A stretch of 64,000 nt of DNA from positions 104,662,826 to 104,726,825 of the forward strand of contig CM070546.1 in the NCBI GenBank assembly GCA_036346405.1, written 5' to 3'. Positions 54,270 to 64,000 of the stretch are shown here, one piece after another; position 1 is the stretch's first letter; every line of letters begins with the position of its first letter. Source of the stretch: Phyllostachys edulis. Its lineage: Eukaryota > Streptophyta > Magnoliopsida > Poales > Poaceae. Under the pieces are notes generated by a model. It saw only the letters and a program-made list of their open reading frames with translations, was not told where the DNA came from and made no database searches. The position numbers were made by a program, and so were the translations under genes.

Positions 54270-57228
54270 AAACAAAAATTACGGAGATTTGCCCTGATCG
54301 GCGAGATGCTATTAAATCGAATTGGATAAGCTACTCAAGCGGGCTTTATAAGAGGTCAACCACCAGTGGTTGGCTAATCTGTAATGGTTAGAAAGTCAAG
54401 CGGCAAATGGCGTATGGGCGTGAACTTTCTTGATCTTAATAAAGCTTGTCCAAAGATGATTTTCCTTTACCTCGTGTCGATCGGTTGGTTGATTCTCTGC
54501 AGGTTGTGAAATGTTAAGTTTTTTGATGCATATGCGGATACCACGGATCAATATGTGTCTAGGCGATGAAGAAAAGACCGCATTTATTACACCATTTGGT
54601 ATATTTTGCTATGTCAAAATGCCATTTGGTCTAAAAATACCGGCGCTTCTTTTCAACGCTTGATGCAAGCAACTTTTTCATCTCAATTAGGCGAAATCTA
54701 GAGGCCTATGTTGATGATCTAGTTGTTAAAAGCATCAAGAGACTTAATCATATTCTTGACACGCAAGAAACATTCAACAATCTCGAAAACATCGCTTAAA
54801 ACTTAATCACGAGAAGTGTGTATTTGGAATCTCTTTAGGAAATTGCTTGGATTCCTAGTATCTATCGAGGAATCGAAGCAAATCAAAAGATAAAAGCCAT
54901 TTACAAATCGCCCTCAACTACTACGGAAAGAAGTCTAGAAACTCACTTTGGGTGCATGGCGGCTTTAAGTCGTTTCATCGCCTGTTGGGAGAAAAGGACT
55001 ACCTTTCTTTAAACTTCTAAGGAAACACGAAGGTTTTGAGTGGTCGAAAGAGGCAAATCTGCCTTTGAGGATGTCAAGAGGTACCTTACAAGTGCTCCTA
55101 TACGGTCTCTCGAGGCGGAAGAAGCGCTCTTAGTTTACCTAGGCGCCACGCCACAGGCGATAAAAGCGCGATCTTGGTCGTAGAATGTGAAAATGTACAA
55201 CGACCGGTTTACTACGTAAGTGAAGTTTTGCACGGACCTAAGGGCGTTACCCTCGGGTCCAAAAGCTTCTATATGCCCTCCTCATGTCTTGAGAAGCTGC
55301 GACATTATTTTGGCGCACAAACTAGGCTGTCTTGTCGAGTTTCCCTTAGGAGCAATCCTCCACAATAGGGAAGCAATGGGGCGCATGGCAAAATGGTCGG
55401 TCGAACTTGGGAGTTCGACATCCATTCGTGTCGAACGGCCGTTAAATCGAGATCTTGGCGGACTTTGTCGCCGAATGGACAAATCTGAACACCGCTGGGA
55501 TCCCGATCTGATTCCCACGACCGGATGGGCGATGTACTGACGGGTCACTTACTTTAAGTGGCTCGAGGGGGGGTGGTCTGGTATCTCCTCTGGAGAGATC
55601 TTAAAGTATGCCATACAATTAAACTTTCGGGCCACTAACAACGTGGCGAGAATACAAAGGTTTGCTAGGCGGCATCGAAAGCGTGGCGCTCTCGATTCGC
55701 CGACTACTTGTGAGAGGAGACTCTCAACTAGTCGTGAATCAAGTCGGAAAAAAGTACCGGTGCTTTAATCCGACAATGTCTCGGTACTTATCGGAAGTCG
55801 TAAGCTAGAAAAGCATTTTTAGGTTTGAGGCACAATTCATCCCTCGAAAGGATAATTTCCTCATGAGACCGGCTTGCTCGAATAGCTTCTTCCCGATCTG
55901 AAGTACCAAAGGAGTCTTCTTGGAACAACTCGAAGCCGTCTGCAGTCGACGAACGAAACACCTCCTATTGAGGCGACCTCTCTAGAATACGAGGATACAT
56001 GGATGACACCCATCTATGTATATCTTGAAGGGTTACGTGCGAAAGGCGATCTCGAGGCGGATCGCTTATCGAAAAGCCAAAATGTATACTTTGGTGGAAG
56101 GAGTCCTCTATAAATGAGGTACTCAAGGGGTGCTCATGCGATGCATTCATAAGCGAGGATTAACACTTCTTCACGACATACATGATGGCATCTGTGGGAA
56201 TCATGCTTCCTCTGAGGGCTGGTCGGTAAGGCCTTTCGACAAGGTTTTCTTGCCAATGACCCTTCTGATGCTAAAGAGTTGGTTAAAAGGTGTGTCGATG
56301 CGGTTTCATAGCGCAGATACACCAACCAGCTCGAGCATTACAAACAATACCTCTATCTTGGCCTTTTGCGACACAGGGGTCTCGATATCCTAGGACCGTT
56401 CCCCAAAGCTCCGGGGAGGTTTGAGTTCCTTTGTGGCTATTGATCGTTCACAAAATGGATTGAAGCGAACTTTGTGTTGGGATAACAACGAGCGGTAAAG
56501 CGGTTTATGATGAGATCGTAATTACTCGATTTGGAGTCTGAGTCGAATAATTATAGATAATGGTAAGCAATTTTCGGCATAAAATTTCAAGAATTTTTGC
56601 GACGAGTTGGAGTACCAAGTTATGTTATGTACATGAGCCCATCCCCAAAGTAATAGGGCGATCGAGCGTGCAAGCGGCCAAATAATGAGAGGAATTAAGA
56701 CCGAGTCTTCGACCAGCTCATCAAACGCTCGGGGGCTTGGGTACAAGAGCTACCCTCTGTATTATGGGCTGTTCGTACAACTACCAGTCGGGCTACAGGT
56801 GAAACACCATTCTTTCTAGTATTCGGAGCTGAAGCCATGCTTCCTCCGGAACTAAAGATACGGTCAACACGAGTCGAAACTTTCACAGACTCAACCAAGA
56901 ACAATTTGAGCGAGATGATATTAATTTACTTGAAGAAAGGAGGAACCGGGCCCTAATTAGTTCGCGGTCTATCAACAAGCCTGCGAAGATACTACGATCG
57001 TAAGGTCAACCTCATGACCTCATTGTAGGTGACTTAGTATTGAGACTCTGCCAATACAAGTCTAATCGGAACAAACTTTCTCCCAAGTGGGAAGGTTCTT
57101 ACGAGTGGTCGAAGTTACTCGTCGAGGTCGAGACGATTGGCAATGGAAGGCGGCGAGTTCTCTCGAATTCTTGGAACATCGACCCGATTCACATAAGTTT
57201 TATGTGTAACCCATCATTCAGACAATAA
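54270..57228 (+). pseudogene. Gypsy RT, RNase H and integrase, heavily frameshifted
   Basis: RT signatures in several frames: 'VRKSSGKWRMGVNFLDLNKA' (about 54390-54450), 'PLPRVDRLVDS', 'EKTAFITPFGIFCYVKMPFG' (about 54565-54625, frame broken), 'SFQRLMQATF' and the catalytic 'AYVDDLVVKSIK' at about 54700-54735. RNase H-like text 'VVECENVQRPVYYVSEVLHG' is at 55174, with further pieces to about 55800. Integrase has 'LLHDIHDGICGNHAS' (zinc-binding region) at 56160, 'FTKWIEA' at about 56446 and 'LWAVRTT'-like sequence near 56765. The C-terminal 'LSPKWEGSYEW' is at about 57075-57110. Most breaks look like loss of one or two bases. Confidence 0.82.
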
Positions 57229-58274
57229 AGACTCAGGTTCTCTCTACCTCTATTGTCTTACTTTTGAGTAGTGCTTTCATAATCTTTCGACTATATTCCA
57301 AACACCTAGTTTCCTTTACATTGGTCGAAAGGCAAGTAACATCACCTAGTCGAAGCCTCTCCTCTCTGCATGTGGTCCTGCCCACTAGAAGGAGCTTCCT
57401 AGTAATGACTCGTTACTCCTTTTGCCGCCAACACAAAGAGCTCGGGTTCTATTTAGTGAAATAATTTTTGAAAGCCTACTCCTTTCACCTTAGATTATTT
57501 CTTCCGTTCTTTTGAAAAATATTCTAAGCGAGTGCACTTTTAGATTTATTAATTTGCCTTTGGTGTATTCGATTAAGTCTCAACTAAGTCGGAAGAAGAA
57601 ACACATCTAGTCGAAGTCTCTCCTCTCTGCGTGGTCGCCCACTAGAAGGAACTTCCTAGCGTCGTTCGATTTCTTACTCTTGCTATCGGGACAGACTTAT
57701 CGAGTCCTCCAAGAAGAGGCGAATGAATTTTTGAAGTCCTCTGGATGTTTGTTTAACTCAAGTTGATGTTCTCGACTTAAATAATCTAGTCGAGATGGTA
57801 ACATCACCTAGTCGAAGACTTTCCTCTCTGCACGTGGTCCTGCCCACTAGAAGGAACTTCCTAGTGTCGATTCGTTTCCACTTTTTCGACCAGTGCATTA
57901 CGGTTGTGATCAAAAACAAAAAGTTAAACAAACCTCTCTGTTTTTAGAAACCCTTTTTAACACTATTTATTTAGTTCGTCTAAACAAACTAAACAAATAG
58001 TCGGGGGCTAGGATAAAGTTATTAATTTGACTTCAATTCTTAGTCTTTCATTTCGTTAATTATCTTTTGAGTTACTAACTACTCGACAAGATGATTTGCG
58101 AGAAACAAGATGGATTATATAATACATCAACAAAAGATTGTTTTTTCAGTTTGTTACAAACTACTCACGAAGAGGAGAGCCGATTGCATTTCCTCGAAAC
58201 CTTCCGCCAGCGATTGCATTTCTTCAATCGACGACGACTTTACCTTGAGCGATCGAAGTCGGCTCCGATTGGTT
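57229..58274. other. Gypsy spacer with three repeats
   Basis: There is no gene on either strand. A repeat built on 'catcacctagtcgaag' and 'cctctctgc', 'cccactagaaggaacttcctag' type text occurs about three times (57340-57400, 57605-57660, 57800-57870). It presumably holds the pol 3' UTR and the antisense transcript's 3' end. Confidence 0.55.
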
Positions 58275-58752
58275 GAACATTAAGGCTGGGGTCACGATGG
58301 GGCTCCCAAGGGTCGATCCAAGATTGGTGGCTGGCCCTGTCTCAAAGTGAAAGGGCTGGGCAAAGGAAGGGACAAAACTCCCTTATCATCCTCACCATGT
58401 GGCAAATCTGGAAAGAAAGAAATAAAAGAATTTTCCAGCATCAGCGAACTGACGTCCCCAGAATAGCTGCGATCATCAAGGAAGAGGCCAGGACCTGGAT
58501 TCTTAGTGGGGCAAAGCTTTTGGCGGCCTACCTTCCAATGGAGTTTGTTAATCTTTTGTGAGGAACGACCTTTAGGGTTTCCCCCCTTCCGTCTCTCTTC
58601 TTTTCTCTCTCCTTTTCTCTCTTCTTTTCTTCTCTCCTCTTCTCTTTTTTCCTCTTTTTTCCTCTCGTTAGCCTGACCCTGTAATTTGTGTCTTTTACTC
58701 CTTCTTTAATGCAAAATGGCAACGCTCTTGCCTTTTCCCCCAAAAAAAAAAA
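58275..58752 (+). mobile_element. 5'-truncated LINE insertion with poly(A)
   Basis: The plus-strand frame reads 'SIQDWWLALSQSERAGQRKG', then 'LIILTMWQIWKERNKRIFQ' and 'RIAAIIKEEARTWILSGAKL', the C-terminal region of L1-type ORF2, ending in a TGA near 58560. A CT-rich 3' UTR with 'ctgtaatttgtgt' follows, then a run of 11 A's ending at 58752. No clear target duplication was found. It is nested in the Gypsy spacer. Confidence 0.82.
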
Positions 58753-59739
58753 GTTTTGCCAATGCATAACTTACTGCAACTTAGACCGCCTCCTTTATCG
58801 ATTCAGTTTGGTTGGTCTTCAGAGTGGTCACCAGTTCTTGTAAAGCCCTGACTTGTTCCCCAATTGTACTTACGTGAGCGACCATCGTATCATCTTGAGG
58901 AGCTTTTCCTCGATATGTAGCTCACTAAGTCACGTTGTTGAGCGTGACCTTTGCTTTGAAAATTAATCTTCATTGTCTCCATCTCTGTTGGAGTGCAGTC
59001 GAAGCCTCGCGGAGTTGTTTGTTTTCGACCGCTTGCTCTGAAAAGAATAAGACCGGTCAAGCAAAATAAACTTCTAGAGGAAAAAAAACAAAAATAATTA
59101 CAGGTAAAAGATTTCCTTACACGCAAGTCGAGAATCCAATTTCTTGATTTCTTCATCATGGAGGGAATGCTTGATCTCGGCATACTTCTTCTCCCATGAT
59201 CTAATCTCCTCCGCATTTTCTTTGGCAATGCGAGACGGTCTCGTGTAAATCATGGTTTTGTCCACGAGCTCGGTTTGAGCCTTCCCGATTCGAGTTCCAT
59301 TTCTAGAAAAGAAATGAGAGTGAGAATATGGAAAGAGCTCGTAAAAGATGCGGAGTAAAGAATTGCTTACGATCTTGGGATTTTAGTCTCGTAATTTCTT
59401 CATCTTTCTCTCTGGAATCGACAAATCTCGTGAATGACCAAAGTTTTATTTTGGACTTCATTCGAAGCTTTCTCATATCATCTTCTTTTCCTAAAAGAAA
59501 TATGATCGAGCAAAGATCGAAAACATAAGCGGTCTTAAGTTCGGCACTTCTTGTTTATCCTTTTACGCACCCTTTCGGTTGCGAGTTAGCTTCTTTAAGC
59601 TTCCTCGGGAGAAATTCTACTTTCTCCTGTAACTCTCGACTCCTCTTTTTGATAATCGAGCAAGTCGGCGAGTCTTTTCATCATTTGTTTAACTTTGTAA
59701 AGGTTAAAAGTGGACATGAACATTATTAAATCGGTTGTA

Positions 59740-59880
59740 AGCTTTTCTACAACCATTGATCTAGTTGTAAGTTCTTCTCGACTATGAATCTAGTCGTAAG
59801 TTCTTCTCGACTAAACATCCGGTCGTAATTCTTTTACGACTAGCATATAGTCGTGAGTTTTTCCACGACAAACCACGTAA
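59740..59880. repeat. GTCGTA hairpin words in an antisense-gene intron
   Basis: Four words of 'tagtcgtaagttcttctcgacta' type, each shorter by one base than the LTR version ('tctcgac' for 'tctacgac'), occur in an intron. Similar words are at 61610-61715 and 62980-63150. Confidence 0.75.
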
Positions 59881-60459
59881 GCACTATATAAGTAGTCAAA
59901 TCGAAAGCGACTATGAAAAATAGTAACTTACCACCTCTCTACTGTTTGCGAGTTCCTCTTTTTCTGTCGCGGACTCGAGAAGTTGTCGATGATACTCACC
60001 GACAACGGCGATTTGTTCTATGGCTTTACGCAAAAGAAAAAGCGGTGAAATAAGAGAAGATTATACTGTATGCATAAGTATCATCAAATACTTACACTCA
60101 TGGTTGATCGAGCAAATATCGAGTAAACCGACTCTGGATGCTTCACTCGTCCACTCTCTCAACTTGGTCCCACCAAACCTTCTCAAAGCGCTCATTATCA
60201 AAAGTGTTCCCTCTATTGGGAATGTCTTTGGGGTGGGGGACTTCGGTGGCGAATCTAAAGGCGAAGACCCCACTATGGAAGCGAGGGCCAAAGAAATCGA
60301 GCGAAGTTGAAGTATTCCTCATCTTCCGATTTCGAAATGGTAAATTCTCTTTGGGTACCGTGAAGGAAGTCCATAGCGATTTCCTTCCCCACACGGTGGT
60401 CGACACATCACCACCTTGGGCGAAGCTTCTCTGTTGCCTCTGCTGGTCCATGACCACAT

Positions 60460-60620
60460 TAGTGGTCATGGTGGCTATCTCATTTGTTGTAGCCGCTACC
60501 TCGATGGTTGTAGCCGCTACCACGGTAGTAGTAGCTACAACCTCGATGGTCATTGTAGCTACCTCGGTGTTTGAAGCGCCACCTCGGTAACTATGGCATT
60601 GCCTCGGTGGCCATAGCTTC
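60460..60620 (-). repeat. 30-bp tandem repeat in the antisense ORF
   Basis: 'gtagccgctacctcgatggtt'-like units about 30 bp long, five to six copies with variation, encode Val/Ala/Thr-rich repeats ('TIEVVATTTVVAATTIEVA') on the minus strand. Confidence 0.75.
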
Positions 60621-63177
60621 TAACTTCGTGATCGTGACAACGCTTGAGAGCCACGACTTCTTCCATAACCCAAGTGTGGATGATCCTTCGACCATCTCTG
60701 TTGTCATCTCTCCAATCATTGGAGAGGCCGCAATGGGCTTTTCGATAGAAACCACTATGAAATTTGAAGAAGTCGAGCTAAAATAAACAAAAGGATAGCA
60801 AGTCAAATTGTGGAAAGCAAAAGGTAAATCTTGTTCTTACACTTTAGCTTGTTTCACATACCTCTGCATCTGGACTTGATCGAAACTTTGAAGCCATCTT
60901 CCCGATGGAAGGGTTCTTCGACTTCTTTGCTACGACCACGTGCGGTGCGTAGTTCAGAGATGGGGAATAGGTTGACCACGACCACGTCAGTCGTGAGTCT
61001 TGAACGAGGACCATCTCTCGGTCTCGACTTTCCGGAGGGCGAGATCGGTCTCGATCACTCCAAGATGGCGCTACCCTCAGCGGTAGGCTCATTTGGATCA
61101 ACGTTGTCCTTCACAAAAGACATAAACTCCTTCGGTTCTCCTTTTCTAGTTGCTTGACAAATCTAGAAGTGGCAAAAACTGTGAAAGCTTTCTTGTCATA
61201 ATAAAAAGATACCTTGGCCTTGTGGACTTTATGCCTAGGAGGTTCTTCGACCTCCTCGGTCTCCTTAGCTGCAGCCACTCCAGTCTCGGCTTCCGCTGAA
61301 GACGTGCCCTTGCCCTTACGGGCCTTGCGCACAAGAGGTTCTTCATCCTCCTCAATTTCAATTTGTTTCGACCTCGGCTATTGTTGCGGCGTGTGTCTTT
61401 GCAGATTTTCTTTGAGGACCTCGTCGAAATAAAGGAACTTGAGCTTGATCCTCCCTTGTCGGTGACTCTTGTAAGTCGACGCCTTTTTGTCGGAGGAGAT
61501 GAGCCCTTGTTCACTGTTGCCCCTGCGCCAATGGTTACCAGTTCGACTTCTTTGTCGTCCTGGCGATTTTTCATGCCTACTTTCTGTAAAAAGAAAGAAG
61601 AATCAATTGCTAGTTGTAAGTTTTTCTACGACCGATTACCTAGTCGTAGCTTTTCTCGACATATCACGATCGTAAGATTTTCTCGATCACTATCTAGTCG
61701 TAACTTCTTTCTATGACTATGAAGTCCTAAGGATGAAATCAACTTTTGATTACCTTTAGGCGCTCAACCTTTTCTTCTGCGGATAAAACCACAAGAATTT
61801 GAGAACCGCCACACTAGGTGGCGGGGCTTCTCACAAACAAGTTTGACTCGAGCGTCAATCTCATGCGTGAAAGATCGTATAAAAGCAGATAAAGATATTA
61901 AATTAGACAATTTTGAAGAAGACCAAACTGAGAGCTAAGTCGAAAAACTACTTACCTCCCTCGTAGTCCCTAGTCGGGTCTTTTGGCCCCGAGTACCTCC
62001 ACATAGGAGGCACTCGTTTCTTCAAAGGACTAATTCGACGTGTGATGAAATCCTTCACCACATGCCATCCAGTCAACCCCTTTGCTTTCAAATCCTTGAT
62101 GGCTTGAATATAGGGGCGATTCGTGACATCTGGGAGTCGAATCCGAGGAAGCGACCCCCGAAGGTAAGGATGTCTTGGAGGTGACTTTCGATAAAACCAC
62201 CTCTTCCTCCTAGCAGCCATGACGACCGAGTGAACATCTGAATATACTCCTTCGACTTCCGTCATGGAGCTTGAGACCACAACTTCGGCTATCCCAGTTG
62301 GCGAGCCATTAGTAGAAATCTTGAAAAAGCTCAAGATCATTTGGAATTCCCAAGTCGCCTCACAGATATACAAATCGCTTAGCATTGTGATGGAATTAGG
62401 ACCAAGGTTCACCAATTCCACTCCAAAATGCTCGAGTATAAGTGTAAGAAAGGGGTGAAGCGGGCAATCGTGAGACCACACTCACGATGCGCTGGAAGGC
62501 GGAATTTGTCCATCCTCCCCGACGGCCATTCTTTGCTTGTTCGTCGGGAACCACTCCACAAGAATGCTCTCAGGAATCCTCCCAGCTTTGACAAGGGCTT
62601 CCATCTTCGCCATATCCATCTCCGACTCGGCCCATTCGGAGACTCTCCGACCATTTTTCTCGAAAAGGAGATTTTTGGTGAGTTGGTGGCGGAGAAGACA
62701 AGAACTTGATGAGCAGTAGAATGATTTGGGGAAAAGTAAGATCGTAGGTTTTACCCCGGTAGGTATTTATAACAGCGTACCTTGAGCGGGCGTGATATTC
62801 AAGGGTCGCCACCGTCTCGGAACCGCTTCAGCGAACAGGCTAGCAGGCGTCGTTTGAGATTCCTAGTGTGTCCGTTCGAGAAAATCGGGTTTGCTTTTAC
62901 ACCTCAAGCGAAATTACTTCCTTGGTTAGATTTTTTCAACCAAAGGAAGCGATAATCGGAAAGTTATTTCTTGATCACTATACTCGACCACCTCGTGATC
63001 GTAGGAATGCTTTTACGACTACTTGATAGTCATAGGTAATCTTCTTGACTAAGCATATTTACGGTCAAAGTAACATACAATAATATCGAAGAGTTTTTCC
63101 TTCGACTATCTTTCTCTGATCCTCTCGTGGTCGTAAGACCATCTATAACTCTTTTACCAAGTAAGTTGCTTTCACTT

Positions 63178-63192
63178 GAAGTGGGGGCTAGA
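63178..63192 (+). other. Polypurine tract of the Gypsy element
   Basis: 'gaagtgggggctaga' immediately precedes the 3' LTR start TGGCGAGG. Confidence 0.7.
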
Positions 63193-63919
63193 TGGCGAGG
63201 ATATAATAATCCTCATTTTATCTTTTATCTATAATTCTTATTATAGGTAAATATGGCGTCATGTGGACCACGAGTATACCCTTAATATTATGGGGAAGAG
63301 CCTAATGGGTGGTCGTAAGTTCTTCTCGACCACCCCCATAATCGTAAGTTATGCTACGACTATCCCACGATCGTAAGTCTTGCTACGACTATCTCATAGT
63401 CGTAGGTTCTTCTCGACTAGGTCACCTCGACCACCTTATGATCAATTAAACCTCTGAGACAAGCGGGCCTTATTGATTAAGGGATTCAAGCAGTCATCAT
63501 CTGTTGTTACTCTGCGAAGTAATGGTACGTAATACTCCATTATCTACGGTATATAGTTGTTGGCGGCGTGGAGGAGTTAATACACGGTGATTATTACCAG
63601 CGTCGTCCGTTCTGAGGATGTGATGGCCGCTCCACAGTATGCGCCGCTCCTTCACGTACTATAAAAAGGCGACAATCGAGAGAAAGGAAGGGAGGGCAAT
63701 CGGGCCATCGGGAATACAAGCACTATCTGTAATAGTCTTAGTTTTTCCCCGATTGTTGAGAATATACTCAATACCATACACACACAGAGTAGGGTTCTTA
63801 TTCTCTCGGAGAAGGCTGAACACGTATAAAAATCCCGTGTCAATCTCTGCGTGATTCCATTCTAGGAGACCCCCCGAATCAAACAATCTTTATGTAAGTT
63901 CGGTTCTAAAATACCGACA
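63193..63919 (+). repeat. 3' LTR of the Gypsy element
   Basis: Collinear with 50317-51046. Differences include several one-base losses in 'ctacgac' words, 'gtcacctcg' for 'gtcagctcg' and a rearranged stretch near 63600-63640. TATAAAAA is at 63660, and it ends ATACCGACA. Confidence 0.9.
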
Positions 63920-63924
63920 GGTCT

Positions 63925-64000
63925 AGTACCAGGACTAGCCTCATCAAAAGTGACTTTACAAGTCTCAACAATTTTGTTAGTTTCCAAATTAAATACACGA
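63925..64000 (-). pseudogene. Copia pol, part upstream of the Gypsy insertion
   Basis: On the minus strand this reads 'VFNLETNKIVETCKVTFDEA', the segment between integrase and RT in SIRE-like Copia pol. It continues in frame with 50316 once the insert and one GGTCT copy are removed. The gene runs off the window. Confidence 0.8.

Larger units (their letters stand above)
58780..62690 (-). pseudogene. Antisense ORF of the Gypsy element (putative gypsy-type transposon domain)
   Basis: A multi-exon minus-strand gene faces pol. The N-terminal part, near 62690-61948, includes 'LTLILEHFGVELVNLGPNSI' and 'DLYICEATWEFQMILSFFKI', as in the plant 'putative gypsy type transposon' domain (Transposase_28 family), then 'GLTGWHVVKDFITRRISPLK'. 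Further exons: 61574-61111 with 'SSPPTKRRRLTRVTDKGGSS' (nuclear-signal-like basic patch); 60553-60061 with Val/Ala/Thr repeats and 'MDQQRQQRSF'; 59228-58890; and a C-terminal piece near 58895-58780 ('VRALQELVTTLK'), probably a coiled coil. AT-rich introns separate them. The function in the life cycle is unknown; some frames are broken. Confidence 0.7.
50317..63919 (+). mobile_element. Gypsy retrotransposon (Tat-like), full length, 13.6 kb
   Basis: The element runs from TGACGAGGAT (50317) to CCGACA (63919) with the exact target duplication GGTCT (50312-50316, 63920-63924). The LTRs are 730 and 727 bp and differ by only a few percent by eye. The order is gag, protease, RT, RNase H, integrase on the plus strand, then a 6-kb region with a multi-exon antisense gene before the polypurine tract. 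That layout matches the Tat/Grande/RIRE2-like lineage. gag and pol are heavily frame-broken, in contrast with the similar LTRs. Confidence 0.92.
46600..64000 (-). mobile_element. SIRE-like Copia retrotransposon, split by a Gypsy insertion
   Basis: The minus-strand element is present as 46600-50316 and 63920-64000 and continues beyond the window. It has a partial 3' LTR (about 46600-47007), a polypurine tract ('aagggggaga' on the minus strand at 47010-47020), a long 3' spacer, RNase H and RT. The reading frame before the Gypsy insertion continues after it: 'VFNLETNKIVETCKVTFDEA' at 64000-63930, then acidic 'VDDDSEDEDP' near 50250. The 'cattcaccccccctctag'-like LTR text and the '(t)caaagggggagaaatgg' word near 47370 are typical of SIRE/Maximus elements. 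The far LTR is outside the window. Confidence 0.82.

Noticed and set aside
60138..60590. 150-codon plus-strand Val/Ala-rich ORF
   Set aside because: It is the complement of the tandem repeat in the antisense gene, which has the recognisable family motifs on the minus strand.

Overview
The window looks like an intergenic, transposon-packed stretch of a grass (Poaceae) nuclear genome, plausibly rice or a relative. I infer this from the families seen: CACTA elements with 'cacagacggtt' subterminal repeats, PIF/Harbinger and Stowaway debris, TR-GAG and Tekay-like elements with 3-4 kb LTRs, a Tat-like Gypsy element with an antisense ORF, and SIRE-like Copia. Captured, decayed pieces of two host genes also occur: sucrose-phosphate synthase (SPS) and a GC-rich bHLH transcription factor. 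I see no intact host gene, no tRNA or rRNA gene and nothing bacterial.

Layout. 1-1624: flank without a supported gene. 1625-11537: a complete composite CACTA element (3-bp target duplication TAT). On the minus strand it carries a broken TNPD transposase and a broken TNP1, each with its own subterminal-repeat/TATA module, and the TNP1 intron holds twin long hairpins. 11785-12740: SPS exon fragments. 12932-13724: an internally deleted PIF/Harbinger remnant. 13871-15296: a small non-autonomous CACTA sharing a passenger ORF with the large one. 16276-20986: a minus-strand solo LTR (duplication ATTAT) split by a second, plus-strand solo LTR at 16708-20618 (duplication TTTAC). 20987-27010: a candidate captured or new gene, broken up by a small CACTA (21214-21811) and a 4.3-kb minus-strand LTR (22440-26710). 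27130-30840: a LINE remnant interrupted by a defective Copia. 30920-38815: a TR-GAG element with two 3.2-kb LTRs around a single gag-like ORF. 39231-46400: a nest of a Harbinger-type MITE, a TIR element carrying a bHLH pseudogene, and a 4.2-kb solo LTR (duplication GAAAT). From about 46600 to the window end: a minus-strand SIRE-like Copia, split inside pol by a 13.6-kb Gypsy element at 50317-63919 (duplication GGTCT).

The order of insertion can be read from nesting and target duplications. The proteins encoded here (TNPD and TNP1; gag-pol; LINE ORF2) are all mobilisation proteins, and nearly all are interrupted. The most intact coding unit is the zinc-knuckle gag ORF of the TR-GAG element. 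The points I would check first are the twin covarying hairpins in the CACTA intron, the shared CACTA passenger ORF, the split promoter/ORF pair at 26784 and 22433, and the arrays of small GTCGTA hairpins in the Gypsy LTR and its antisense-gene introns.
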